Shown: piece by piece, positions 1 through 8,071 of the stretch
Layout of the letters: every line of letters starts with the position of its first letter
How positions within the stretch are numbered: the stretch's first letter is position 1
NCBI GenBank assembly: GCA_000701625.1
Contig: JNJK01000035.1
Location: 1-42,137 of the forward strand
Origin: Lachnospiraceae bacterium MC2017
GTDB lineage: Bacteria; Bacillota; Clostridia; Lachnospirales; Lachnospiraceae
DNA: 42,137 bases
Direction: 5' to 3'
Made by a program: the position numbers and the translations under genes
The notes under the pieces: generated by a model
Databases searched by the model: none
Told to the model about the DNA's origin: nothing
What the model saw: only the letters and a program-made list of their open reading frames with translations

Positions 1-816
1 GGCAAAACAGCAAAATCGATACTTGTGAGCTGCGGAGCCAGATTAGCTCCATTTGATATTCAGGAAGTTCGGGATATCACAAGCTATGATGAGCTTGGAC
101 TTGATACCTTGGGAGATCAGAAAACAGCCCTGTTTCTTATCATGAGTGATACGGATTCAACTTTTAATTTTCTTATCAGTATGGCTTACTCGCAGATGTT
201 CAATCTTCTCTGCGAAAAAGCTGATGATGTTTACGGTGGAAGGCTTCCAATTCATGTGAGGTGCCTGATTGATGAGGCAGCCAATATCGGGCAGATTCCA
301 AATCTGGAAAAGCTGGTCGCAACAATTCGAAGCCGTGAAATATCAGCATGTCTGATACTTCAGGCAAGGTCACAGCTTAAAGCAATTTATAAGGATAATT
401 GCGATACCATTATCGGAAATATGGACTCTCAGATATTTCTTGGTGGTACGGAGCCAACGACGCTAAAGGAATTATCGCAGGCTCTGGGAAAGGAAACGAT
501 TGATCTTTACACGACCGGAAACAGTAAAGGTTCACAGGAAAGTTTCAACACAAATTATCAAAAGACAGGTAAGGAACTCAGAAGCATAGATGAACTTGCC
601 GTCATGGATGGAGGACAGTGCATTCTGCAGCTAAGGGGTGTACGTCCTTTTTTATCGGACAAATATGATATCACACAGCATCCCAATTACAAGTACACCT
701 CTGATTATGACAAGAGGAATACTTTTGATATAGAAAAGTTTCTGCACAGAAAGATGAAACTTCACCCGGATGATGAATTTGTAGTGATCGATGCCGATGA
801 GGTCACAGCTAAGTAA
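1..816 (+). CDS. virD4: VirD4/TraG-like type IV coupling protein, C-terminal part
   Basis: The frame is open from the first base, so the gene begins upstream of the window and only about 271 C-terminal residues are present. It resembles the P-loop ATPase that docks the relaxase-DNA complex onto the conjugation channel at the membrane. The visible signature is the Walker B region with the segment LIDEAANIG (around base 268), followed by a stretch typical of this family on remote arginine and glutamine contacts (ATIRSREISACLILQARSQL). The Walker A motif and membrane helices would lie upstream and cannot be checked. It is followed by a terminator-like hairpin and the Maff2 genes, the usual order in Clostridia ICEs. 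Any start codon inside this stretch (for example the GTG at 25) would be internal. Confidence 0.9.
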   Translation, partial: GKTAKSILVSCGARLAPFDIQEVRDITSYDELGLDTLGDQKTALFLIMSDTDSTFNFLISMAYSQMFNLLCEKADDVYGGRLPIHVRCLIDEAANIGQIPNLEKLVATIRSREISACLILQARSQLKAIYKDNCDTIIGNMDSQIFLGGTEPTTLKELSQALGKETIDLYTTGNSKGSQESFNTNYQKTGKELRSIDELAVMDGGQCILQLRGVRPFLSDKYDITQHPNYKYTSDYDKRNTFDIEKFLHRKMKLHPDDEFVVIDADEVTAK

Positions 817-896
817 AGGAGGGGAGCAATGTCGAGCAGAGACAGTCCTTAAATCAATAATCGAATAAGCCGGAACACGGCATTAACTCATTAACC

Positions 897-925
897 GCAC
901 TGCAAAAACGCAGTGCTTTTTTTAT
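897..925 (+). terminator. Stem-loop with T tract before the first Maff2 gene
   Basis: A perfect 7 bp stem (GCACTGC at 897-903, GCAGTGC at 910-916) with an A-rich loop is followed by seven Ts. It looks like an intrinsic terminator, placed 16 bases before the ribosome binding site of the next gene, so it could either end the upstream transcript or act as a partial attenuator or a 5' stabiliser inside the operon. Confidence 0.7.
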
Positions 926-941
926 TGGGAGGATTTACACT

Positions 942-1154
942 ATGGCATTTTTCCACAGCTCTATCACAGTTTTACAGACACTTGTAACAGCAATCGGAGC
1001 AGGTCTTGGACTCTGGGGAGCCGTAAACCTCATGGAAGGATACGGCAATGACAATCCCGGAGCGAAGTCTCAGGGAATGAAGCAGCTGATGGCAGGCGGT
1101 GGTATCGCTCTTATCGGAACTACACTCGTTCCTGTTCTCTCAGGTCTGTTTTGA
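942..1154 (+). CDS. Maff2 family membrane peptide, copy 1
   Basis: This 70-residue protein has two hydrophobic segments (about residues 8-28 and 48-69) separated by a short polar loop with the sequence EGYGNDNPGAKSQG. It belongs to the Maff2 family found between the coupling protein and TrbL genes in Clostridia ICEs. By size, membrane topology and position it could be the analogue of the VirB2/TrbC pilin or channel subunit, but that role is inference. A GGGAGG ribosome binding site sits 9 bases before the ATG. A second copy follows at 1258 with only three residue differences in 70. Confidence 0.85.
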   Translation: MAFFHSSITVLQTLVTAIGAGLGLWGAVNLMEGYGNDNPGAKSQGMKQLMAGGGIALIGTTLVPVLSGLF

Positions 1155-1213
1155 TCTGAAGGGACACAAATACAACTGAATGAGCCGAAAACACCGGACA
1201 AAAACCATTTATG

Positions 1214-1236
1214 GGGCACGGAAAACGTGCCCTTTT
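1214..1236 (+). terminator. Stem-loop between the two Maff2 genes
   Basis: A 7 bp stem (GGGCACG at 1214-1220, CGTGCCC at 1226-1232) with loop GAAAA is followed by TTTT. It takes the same position relative to the second Maff2 gene as the hairpin at 897 does to the first, about 10 bases upstream of the ribosome binding site. Confidence 0.6.
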
Positions 1237-1257
1237 CAATTAAAGGAGGTATTCACT

Positions 1258-1470
1258 ATGGCATTTTTCCAGAGCTCTATCACAGTTCTTCAGACACTCG
1301 TAACAGCAATCGGAGCAGGTCTCGGTCTCTGGGGAGCCGTAAACCTCATGGAAGGATACGGCAATGATAATCCCGGAGCAAAGAGCCAGGGAATCAAGCA
1401 GTTGATGGCAGGAGGAGGCATCGCTCTCATCGGCACAACGCTTGTACCTGTACTTGCTGGATTGTTCTGA
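1258..1470 (+). CDS. Maff2 family membrane peptide, copy 2
   Basis: This is a 70-residue near-duplicate of the preceding gene. The differences are His to Gln at position 5, Met to Ile in the SQG(M/I)KQ segment and Ser to Ala near the C-terminus. The ATG at 1258 is chosen over an in-frame ATG at 1180 because an AAAGGAGGT ribosome binding site lies 8 bases before it and the protein then matches copy 1 end to end. Synonymous differences are scattered through the gene, so the duplication is not brand new. Role as for copy 1: a likely small membrane subunit of the conjugation apparatus (inferred). Confidence 0.85.
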   Translation: MAFFQSSITVLQTLVTAIGAGLGLWGAVNLMEGYGNDNPGAKSQGIKQLMAGGGIALIGTTLVPVLAGLF

Positions 1471-1490
1471 GTTGTAATTGGCGGGATGAC

Positions 1491-1516
1491 TGCCCCGGAG
1501 CCGCATCTCCGGGGCA
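1491..1516 (+). other. Strong GC-rich stem-loop before the TrbL-like gene
   Basis: A perfect 10 bp stem (TGCCCCGGAG at 1491-1500 and CTCCGGGGCA at 1507-1516) closes a six-base loop. No T tract follows; the next gene's ribosome binding site (AAAGGAGG) starts 14 bases later. This fits an mRNA stability or processing element better than an intrinsic terminator. Confidence 0.55.
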
Positions 1517-1541
1517 GAGGTTCACGGGAAAGGAGGTATAA

Positions 1542-2408
1542 ATGGACCGGGTACTACAATCAATTAATGATTTCTTCGTTGATATACTCGTAAAAGCTGT
1601 GATGTTCGTATATGGCGGGATATTTTCCGTAGTAAATCATAATGTCAGCACTGCGGCAGGACAGCTTTCAACCTCTCCGGCTGATTTTTCACCGAGTATT
1701 TTCAACCTGATAAAAAATCTATCAGAAAACGTAATCTTGCCAATTGCCGGACTGATCCTAACTTATATTGCCGTAATAGAACTGATACAGATGATCATCG
1801 AGCACAATAACCTGGCGAATTTTGAAACATGGTTCATCTGGCGCTGGATCATCAAAACTTTTATTGCGGTGGAACTTTTGGCAAATGTCTTCACCATAGT
1901 CATGGCAGTATTCGATGTTGCTGATCACGTGATCAGTCATGCAGGAGGACTTATCGGAACAAGCACAGATATAACGTCAGATCTCGCAGCGCATTTCGAA
2001 TCTACGCTTAGGGCAATGAATTTCGGGGAACTGCTGGTAATACTATTCATGAGCATCGGCTTATGGATAGGAATTCTTATCATGGCGGTCATCGTATGGG
2101 TCATTGTCTATGCACGTATGGTTGAGATCTATATGATGGTTAGCTTATCACCGATTCCCTTTGCAACACTTTCCAGCAAGGAACATTCACACGTTGGATG
2201 GAACTATTTCAGAAGCATAGCAGCTGTAGGTTTCCAGGGCTTCCTCATGATGGTCTGCATCGGAATATACGCAGTTCTCATTCAGACTATCACGTTATCG
2301 TCAAATATCATCGGAACGATATGGGGAATCTTCGGATATACCGTTCTGCTCTGCTTCACACTGTTGAGAACTTCGGAATTATCGAAATCGATCTTCAGCG
2401 CAAGGTAA
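1542..2408 (+). CDS. TrbL/VirB6-like conjugation channel membrane protein
   Basis: The 288-residue protein is strongly hydrophobic, with about six predicted membrane segments spread over the whole length (for example around residues 60-85, 100-130, 165-195, 215-245 and 255-275). Multi-spanning proteins in this position between Maff2 and PrgI are the TrbL/VirB6-type core component of Gram-positive type IV secretion. The segment with Arg-Met-Val-Glu-Ile-Tyr followed by SLSPIPFA (about residues 192-208) is typical of this family. The ATG at 1542 follows AAAGGAGG at 8 bases. PrgI starts 16 bases after the stop, so the two are co-transcribed. Confidence 0.82.
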   Translation: MDRVLQSINDFFVDILVKAVMFVYGGIFSVVNHNVSTAAGQLSTSPADFSPSIFNLIKNLSENVILPIAGLILTYIAVIELIQMIIEHNNLANFETWFIWRWIIKTFIAVELLANVFTIVMAVFDVADHVISHAGGLIGTSTDITSDLAAHFESTLRAMNFGELLVILFMSIGLWIGILIMAVIVWVIVYARMVEIYMMVSLSPIPFATLSSKEHSHVGWNYFRSIAAVGFQGFLMMVCIGIYAVLIQTITLSSNIIGTIWGIFGYTVLLCFTLLRTSELSKSIFSAR

Positions 2409-2424
2409 AGGAGGAAAAAACGCA

Positions 2425-2826
2425 ATGGCAGCTTATATCCCTGTACCGCGTGATCTCACGCAGGTCAAAACAAAGGTTGCCTTCAATCTGACAAAAAGAC
2501 AGATTATCTGCTTCTCGGTGGCAGCAGTTATCGGAATGCCATCTTTTTTTCTTGTAAAGCACTTCTGTAACGTGCAGGTAGCATCGATCATCATGATAGT
2601 TGTTATGATGCCGATGTTTTTCCTTGCTCTATACGAGAAAAACGGGATGTTTCTGGAAACATTGTTCTCTCACTATGTTGAAGCAATGATCATCAGACCG
2701 AAGGTAAGACCTTATAAAAACGACAATTACTACGCAGCAATGATGCGTGAGTATAAAGCAGAAAGAGAGGTAGATAAAATTGTCAGAAATTCTGAAGAAG
2801 CTCTTCGTAAGAAAAAGAGACATTGA
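2425..2826 (+). CDS. PrgI family conjugation membrane protein
   Basis: This 133-residue protein opens with the PrgI-type N-terminus (YIPVPRDLTQVKTKVAF) and has two adjacent hydrophobic helices at about residues 28-48 and 50-70, then a charged, Lys/Arg-rich C-terminal tail. PrgI proteins are small integral membrane partners of the VirB4 ATPase in Gram-positive conjugation systems. The end of the gene overlaps the start of virB4 by 47 bases, consistent with translational coupling. Confidence 0.85.
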   Translation: MAAYIPVPRDLTQVKTKVAFNLTKRQIICFSVAAVIGMPSFFLVKHFCNVQVASIIMIVVMMPMFFLALYEKNGMFLETLFSHYVEAMIIRPKVRPYKNDNYYAAMMREYKAEREVDKIVRNSEEALRKKKRH

Positions 2827-5224
2827 TGATATCAGGATGCCGGAACACCTCAACAGAGAGGATCGTAAAAGAGTTCGTGAGATAGTAAGAAAAGCAAGAA
2901 AAAATGATGGCATTCCCAGAACAGCACAGCAGTCCATACCGTTCGACAGGATGTTTCAGGACGGTATCTGCCGAGTAAAGAGCGGCTATTACACAAAGAC
3001 AGTCCAGTTTCAGGATATAAATTATCAGCTGGCAACACAGGAAGAAAAATCAGCTATCTTTGATGAATGGTGCGGGTTCCTGAATTTCTTCGATTCCAGC
3101 GTAAAGTTCGAGCTTTCCTTCCTTAACATGAGTACCGATGAGGAAGACTTCGAAAAGAGTATCATGATCCCACCGAAAAATGATGGATTTAACAGCGTCA
3201 GAGCTGAATACTCTCAGATGCTTAAACGTCAGCTTTCACAGGGTAATAACGGACTTACAAAGACAAAGTTCCTCACTTTCGGTATCGAAGCTACAAGCAT
3301 GAAGGCTGCAAAACCGAGGCTCATGCACATCGAGACAGACCTTATGAATAATTTCAGAAGGCTTGGAGTGCAGGCAAAACCTCTTGACGGTAAGGATCGT
3401 CTGAAACTCATGCATTCAATGTTTCATCTCGGAAATGATGAAAAGTTCTGCTTTGACTGGAAATGGCTCGTTAATTCTGGGCTTTCAGTTAAGGACTTTA
3501 TTGCTCCGAATTCTTTCGAATTTAAGAATGGGAAATACTTTAAGATCGGAGAATTATTTGCATCGATGTCATTTTTGCAGATAACAGCATCGGATCTTTC
3601 GGATCAGATGCTCAGGGATTTCCTTGGCATGGACTCAAGCCAGATCGTTACCATGCATGTGCAGTCTGTAGACCAGACCACTGCAATAAAAAATGTAAAA
3701 CACACTATCACTGAGCTCGACAGAAGCAAGATCGAGGAACAGAAAAAAGCGGTACGCTCAGGATATGATATGGACATTATCCCATCTGATTTGGCAACGT
3801 ATGGCAATGATGCAAAGAACCTCTTGAAAGAACTCCAGACACAGAATGAGAGAATGTTCCTCATGACATTTCTTGTCATGAATACCGGCAGAACAAAGCA
3901 GGAACTTGATAACAATATCTTCCAGGCTTCAAGTATTGCCCAGAAGCATAACTGCGAACTTCGCCGTCTTGATTTCCAGCAGGAGCAGGGGCTTATGAGT
4001 TCACTTCCTCTGGCAAATAACGAGATCGAGATCCAGAGAGGACTTACTACAAGCAGTACCGCAATATTCATGCCGTTCACAACGCAGGAATTATTTCAGG
4101 TGGGCGGTGAAGCACTTTACTGCGGTCTTAATGCTCTTTCCAACAACATCATTATGGTTGATCGAAAAGAACTTAAGAATCCGAACGGACTGATACTCGG
4201 AACTCCCGGTGCAGGTAAATCATTTGCAGCAAAAAGAGAGATCGCAAATGTCGTTCTTCTTACTGATGACGATATCATGATCTGTGATCCTGAAGCCGAG
4301 TATCTTGCCCTAGTAAAGAAGTTCAACGGGCAGGTGATCAATATCAGCCCGACATCAACGCAGTATATCAATCCTATGGATATCAACATGAACTATTCAG
4401 ATGATGATAACCCGATCGCACTTAAGGCAGATTTCATACTGTCCTTATGTGAGCTGATAGTAGGCGGTAAGGAAGGTTTACAGCCGGTAGAGAAGACTGT
4501 GATAGATCGCTGCATCCACAAAATCTATCGGAAGTATTTTGAAAATCCGACTCCGGAAAACATGCCTATACTTGAAGACCTTTATAACGAGCTTCTAAAT
4601 CAGGATGAAAAGGAAGCGCATCATGTAGCAACAGCCCTTGAGATCTATGTATCCGGCTCCCTTAATGTCTTCAATCATAGGACCAATGTTGATATCAGTA
4701 ACCGTATTGTCTGCTACAACATTAAGGAACTCGGAAAACAGCTTAAGAAGATAGGAATGCTGATAGTACAGGATCAGGTCTGGGGAAGAGTTACTGCAAA
4801 CCGTGCTGAAGGTAAGACCACCAGATATTATATTGATGAGTTTCACCTCCTTTTGAAAGAGGAACAGACGGCAGCATACTCCATTGAAATCTGGAAGAGA
4901 TTCCGTAAGTGGGGAGGCATTCCTACAGGCATCACACAGAACGTCAAAGACCTTCTTTCTTCCCGTGAAGTAGAGAATATCTTTGAGAACAGTGATTATA
5001 TCTATATGCTTAACCAGGCATCAGGCGACAGAGAAATCCTGGCGAAAGCATTGAATATATCACCGCATCAGCTCTCTTATGTAACGCATTCAGGAGCAGG
5101 TGAAGGTCTTCTGTTCTATGGTTCCGTTATCCTTCCGTTTGTGGATCACTTCCCGACAGATCTTGAACTTTATCGCATCATGACGACTAAACTGTCCGAG
5201 GTCACTGAACAGAATAAAAAGTAA
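2780..5224 (+). CDS. virB4: VirB4/TraE-like type IV secretion ATPase
   Basis: The 814-residue protein is the cytoplasmic ATPase that powers the conjugation channel. The Walker A motif GTPGAGKSF lies at about residues 474-482, the Walker B-like segment YYIDEFHLLL at about 684-693, and an Arg/Gln-rich sensor segment with PTGITQNVKDLL follows near 715. The N-terminal 400 residues match the usual VirB4 substrate-facing domain in length. The start taken here is a TTG at 2780 inside the end of PrgI, preceded by GAGAGG; the next in-frame ATG is about 22 codons later (2837), so the true start could be there. A hairpin with T tract follows the stop codon. Confidence 0.93.
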   Translation: MSEILKKLFVRKRDIDDIRMPEHLNREDRKRVREIVRKARKNDGIPRTAQQSIPFDRMFQDGICRVKSGYYTKTVQFQDINYQLATQEEKSAIFDEWCGFLNFFDSSVKFELSFLNMSTDEEDFEKSIMIPPKNDGFNSVRAEYSQMLKRQLSQGNNGLTKTKFLTFGIEATSMKAAKPRLMHIETDLMNNFRRLGVQAKPLDGKDRLKLMHSMFHLGNDEKFCFDWKWLVNSGLSVKDFIAPNSFEFKNGKYFKIGELFASMSFLQITASDLSDQMLRDFLGMDSSQIVTMHVQSVDQTTAIKNVKHTITELDRSKIEEQKKAVRSGYDMDIIPSDLATYGNDAKNLLKELQTQNERMFLMTFLVMNTGRTKQELDNNIFQASSIAQKHNCELRRLDFQQEQGLMSSLPLANNEIEIQRGLTTSSTAIFMPFTTQELFQVGGEALYCGLNALSNNIIMVDRKELKNPNGLILGTPGAGKSFAAKREIANVVLLTDDDIMICDPEAEYLALVKKFNGQVINISPTSTQYINPMDINMNYSDDDNPIALKADFILSLCELIVGGKEGLQPVEKTVIDRCIHKIYRKYFENPTPENMPILEDLYNELLNQDEKEAHHVATALEIYVSGSLNVFNHRTNVDISNRIVCYNIKELGKQLKKIGMLIVQDQVWGRVTANRAEGKTTRYYIDEFHLLLKEEQTAAYSIEIWKRFRKWGGIPTGITQNVKDLLSSREVENIFENSDYIYMLNQASGDREILAKALNISPHQLSYVTHSGAGEGLLFYGSVILPFVDHFPTDLELYRIMTTKLSEVTEQNKK

Positions 5225-5233
5225 TCGTAGTAA

Positions 5234-5267
5234 GCGGTTGTGGGTATTATCTCACAGCCGCTTTTTT
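5234..5267 (+). terminator. Stem-loop with T tract after virB4
   Basis: An 11 bp stem with two G-T pairs (5234-5244 with 5251-5261) is followed by TTTTTT. The next ribosome binding site begins immediately after, so it is either a leaky terminator or a 5' mRNA element. Confidence 0.65.
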
Positions 5268-5281
5268 GAAAGGGCTTATGG

Positions 5282-6997
5282 ATGAAGAAACAAAAAACAA
5301 AGCACCTCCGATTTTCGCAGGAGGATTTAAAAGAAAAGGGATTTCGCGAATCGGCAATAAGGAAAGATGCTCCCGAACTGGAAAAAAATAAAAAAGCCGG
5401 AAGAAAGCTTATCTATGACAGGGTATCCAATCGCGCAATAGAGCAGAGGTTTGGCAGAAAGAACCGCTGGAAGTCTGTTATCAATAATCTGGAATACAGA
5501 GAAACGAGAGAAAACACTCGCGGAAATGATATTGCCTCAGATACCTTTGATCTCATGGATGATACTGCATTATACGCTTCACGCAAGATCAGACAGGGTA
5601 TGAACAGCAGGAAACTGGAAGAAATGACAGAACGGGAATATCAGGCAAAGAAAGCAAAAGAGTCTGATCTTATTAATAAAGCAATTGACAAGAAAAGACC
5701 TGATAAAGCATTTGAGCCATCAGAAGATGTTCCAAATGATATCTGTAATCGCCTTTCAAAATTCTTCCAGAAGAAAGGAATCAAAGCAAAGATACAGGCT
5801 CAGGCGACAGGAGGAGTTGATGCGGCAAGCCCTGAAGTAGATGCAGGCGCTGGTGCCGCAGGAGGTGCAGAAGGTGCTGTTGCGGAAGGAGGAACTGCAA
5901 TAGCCGAGACCACGGGTGAAGCAGTTGTGGCGGGCACGGAAGCTGTAGCCGCAGAAAGCAGTCCGGTTCTGATAGCTGTTCTTGCAGTTGTCATCCTCAT
6001 GGTACTCCTTATCGGATTTGGGGTGTTTATGATAACCATTCTTCCATTTGCAGGTAATGGCACGGTTGTCACAACGTCCTATACCGCAAAGGACGGAGAT
6101 ATAGTCCGAACGGATAAAGACTATAAAAAGTTGGAAGAAAAGGTTCGGAAAAAGGTTGAGAGAGTGGCACATGATCATCCGGGATACGACGAATACCGAT
6201 ATGATCTCGATGAAATCGGACATGATCCTTATGAACTTGCCGCTCTTCTTACCGTAAAGCTTGAAGACTACACAAGAGCAGAGGCTCAGGAGCTAATAAA
6301 GAGGATATGTGAAGCACAGTATAAATTGACGATCCGTGCAGTCACAGAAACCCGTTATAGAACTGTCACAAAGGAAGACGGTACGACTGAACGGCAGCCA
6401 TACTCTTGGAAAGTCCTTATAGTGAAGCTTGAAAATAAGGGAATTGACGGTGCAGCGGAAGAAATAGGTCTCGATGATCAGGAAAGGGAACGTTATGAAA
6501 TCCTGAAACAGACAAAAGGAAACCGTGATTATCTCTTTGCGGAAGATGTATATGTTCCTGATAACACAACCGATCCTGGTGATGATGACTACAGGGTGCC
6601 TGGTGATGCAATGACGGATGAACAGGTAGCAGCTCTCATAAATGAAGCCAAAAAGTATCTCGGTATGGAATATGTATGGGGAGGCTCTAGTCCGTCAGAA
6701 GGCTTTGATTGTTCAGGCTTTGTATGCTGGTGCATTAATCACTCAGGGTTTGGGAATGTAGGAAGAACCTCAGCAAATGGTCTTCTTGCAAAGTGTAACA
6801 GGATCAGTTCATCGGAAGCAAAACCCGGTGATCTCATATTTTTCGAGAAAACCTATGCAACGAAGGGAGCAAGCCATGTAGGCATATATCTTGGTGGTGG
6901 GATGATGATCCACTGCGGAAATCCCATAAAATATTCCAGCATCAACACGAGCTACTGGCGCAGCCACTTCCTGACTTTTGGAAGGCTTGTACGTTGA
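5282..6997 (+). CDS. CD1108-type conjugation cell-wall hydrolase, NlpC/P60
   Basis: The 571-residue protein has a long charged N-terminal region rich in Lys/Arg (residues 1-165), an Ala/Gly-rich linker (170-225), one membrane helix (about 228-260), an extracellular middle domain, and a C-terminal NlpC/P60 cysteine peptidase domain from about residue 450. The catalytic Cys is in FDCSGFV (about 479), the His in ASHVGIYLG (about 538), and a third polar residue candidate is the His of MIHCGNP. It would cut peptidoglycan cross-bridge peptides locally so the channel can cross the wall. The topology is N-terminus in, peptidase outside. It plays the part of Tn916 Orf14. Confidence 0.9.
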   Translation: MKKQKTKHLRFSQEDLKEKGFRESAIRKDAPELEKNKKAGRKLIYDRVSNRAIEQRFGRKNRWKSVINNLEYRETRENTRGNDIASDTFDLMDDTALYASRKIRQGMNSRKLEEMTEREYQAKKAKESDLINKAIDKKRPDKAFEPSEDVPNDICNRLSKFFQKKGIKAKIQAQATGGVDAASPEVDAGAGAAGGAEGAVAEGGTAIAETTGEAVVAGTEAVAAESSPVLIAVLAVVILMVLLIGFGVFMITILPFAGNGTVVTTSYTAKDGDIVRTDKDYKKLEEKVRKKVERVAHDHPGYDEYRYDLDEIGHDPYELAALLTVKLEDYTRAEAQELIKRICEAQYKLTIRAVTETRYRTVTKEDGTTERQPYSWKVLIVKLENKGIDGAAEEIGLDDQERERYEILKQTKGNRDYLFAEDVYVPDNTTDPGDDDYRVPGDAMTDEQVAALINEAKKYLGMEYVWGGSSPSEGFDCSGFVCWCINHSGFGNVGRTSANGLLAKCNRISSSEAKPGDLIFFEKTYATKGASHVGIYLGGGMMIHCGNPIKYSSINTSYWRSHFLTFGRLVR

Positions 6998-7009
6998 GAA
7001 AGGAGCTAA

Positions 7010-7285
7010 ATGTCTGAAAGAATTGAAAAGATTGCAGCTGAAATCGCAAAGGCAAAACAGCGAAGGGCTGCGATTGATGAAAAGATCAAAGAGCTTGAAA
7101 CCAAATACAGAGATGCTATAAACACAGAGATTCAAAATATCGTGGCAAAAGCAAATCTTACACCTGAAGCTTTGGCAATTCTGATAGAAAGATCAAAGAC
7201 AGCTTTACCACAGACTGAGAATAACAACATCGAGTCCATCAACAGTGCATCGGCACAGAAAGAAGGTACAGATCATGAAGAATAA
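7010..7285 (+). CDS. DUF4315 family ICE protein
   Basis: This 91-residue protein is almost entirely helical and charged (SERIEKIAAEIAKAKQRR at the start), with heptad-like spacing over residues 1-45 that suggests a coiled coil. Proteins of this length and sequence type, always between the NlpC/P60 gene and the CD1107-type gene, are grouped as DUF4315. The molecular role is unknown. It starts 12 bases after the hydrolase gene with an AAAGGAG site and overlaps the next gene by 11 bases. Confidence 0.8.
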   Translation: MSERIEKIAAEIAKAKQRRAAIDEKIKELETKYRDAINTEIQNIVAKANLTPEALAILIERSKTALPQTENNNIESINSASAQKEGTDHEE

Positions 7286-7958
7286 GATGAGAAATTTAAG
7301 TGTCCGTATTGCAGCAGGCGTTCTTGCAGGAATCATAAGCATGGGAGCCGGAAGCATTCCGGTATTTGCACATGGAGATGATCCGGCATCGGTATCTGAA
7401 ACAGATATTTTACCTACAGAAATCACTGTAATAGATGATGCAGACAGGGAACCTACTCCTTATACACCTGAAGGAAATATGACGCTGGTAGATGATATCG
7501 GAAGTCCTAATGAGCCGGGAAAGCAGTTTATCACGGTTGTATCAAAGAAGGGCAATTACTTCTATATCGTTATTGATCGTGATAAGAACGGCAGCGAGAA
7601 TGTCCATTTCATGAACCTTGTCGATGAGTCAGATCTCTTAAAACTCATGGAAGATGATGAAATCGAGGCATACACCAGCACTAAGAAAGATACTGTAAGT
7701 GAGGATGTCCCTGAAAAGCCTGCAAAGGAAGAAACTGAAAATGACACAAAGAAGAAAAATCCTATTCCTGCTCTGATACTTCTTCTTGCGGTATTTGGCG
7801 GAATCGGTGCTTATTTTATCTACCAGGCAAAGGAAAAGCGTAAGGCTGAGAGCAGAAAGCCAGATCCTGATCTTGACTATGTCGATGAAGATGAGGAATT
7901 TGAATATCCTGATACAACACCGGAAGAAACAGATGAAGATTCTGAAACTGACGAGTGA
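7275..7958 (+). CDS. CD1107/DUF4366-type surface protein of the conjugation module
   Basis: The protein is 227 residues from the ATG at 7275. This start is preferred to the upstream in-frame ATG at 7245 because it gives a proper signal peptide: KNKMRN, then a hydrophobic run and a likely cleavage after VFA (about residue 31). A conserved extracellular domain follows (residues 60-130, with GKQFITVVSKKGNYFYIVID), then a Lys/Glu-rich linker, a membrane helix at about residues 165-187 and an acidic cytoplasmic tail of about 40 residues. This matches the CD1107 family of mobile element proteins. Function unknown; presumably part of the exported or envelope part of the channel. Confidence 0.82.
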   Translation: MKNKMRNLSVRIAAGVLAGIISMGAGSIPVFAHGDDPASVSETDILPTEITVIDDADREPTPYTPEGNMTLVDDIGSPNEPGKQFITVVSKKGNYFYIVIDRDKNGSENVHFMNLVDESDLLKLMEDDEIEAYTSTKKDTVSEDVPEKPAKEETENDTKKKNPIPALILLLAVFGGIGAYFIYQAKEKRKAESRKPDPDLDYVDEDEEFEYPDTTPEETDEDSETDE

Positions 7959-7964
7959 TTCAAT

Positions 7965-7984
7965 CAGAGCGGGAAACCGCTCTG
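7965..7984 (+). other. GNRA-tetraloop hairpin after the CD1107-type gene
   Basis: A perfect 8 bp stem (CAGAGCGG and CCGCTCTG) closes the tetraloop GAAA, a particularly stable RNA fold. There is no T tract directly after it, so it is more likely an RNA stability or processing signal than a terminator. Confidence 0.5.
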
Positions 7985-8013
7985 TTACATAGATAATATT
8001 CTCCTGATACATA

Positions 8014-8038
8014 GTCTCATGCAGCACATGAGGCTTTT
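8014..8038 (+). terminator. Stem-loop with short T tract before the ArdC-like gene
   Basis: The stem CTCATG/CATGAG (8016-8021 with 8027-8032), extendable by two pairs, is followed by CTTTTATT. It is a weak intrinsic terminator or attenuator 20 or so bases ahead of the next ribosome binding site. Confidence 0.45.
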
Positions 8039-8071
8039 ATTATGCTCCGCACGAGGCAGAAAGGAGAAGGC

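Larger units (their letters stand above)
942..1470 (+). repeat. Tandem gene duplication (two Maff2 copies)
   Basis: The two 213-base genes are about 90% identical by eye and lie 103 bases apart. The intergenic hairpins upstream of each have the same architecture but different sequences, so the coding part is conserved more than the spacer. Confidence 0.8.

Noticed and set aside
829-852. Seven-codon frame MSSRDSP after a GGAGGGG site between virD4 and Maff2
   Set aside because: Too short to support as a gene; may be a chance frame or a decayed one.
2629-2937. Long reading frames on the - strand opposite prgI, virB4 and other conjugation genes
   Set aside because: They are shadows of well-supported + strand genes with motifs and have no ribosome binding sites or recognisable domains.
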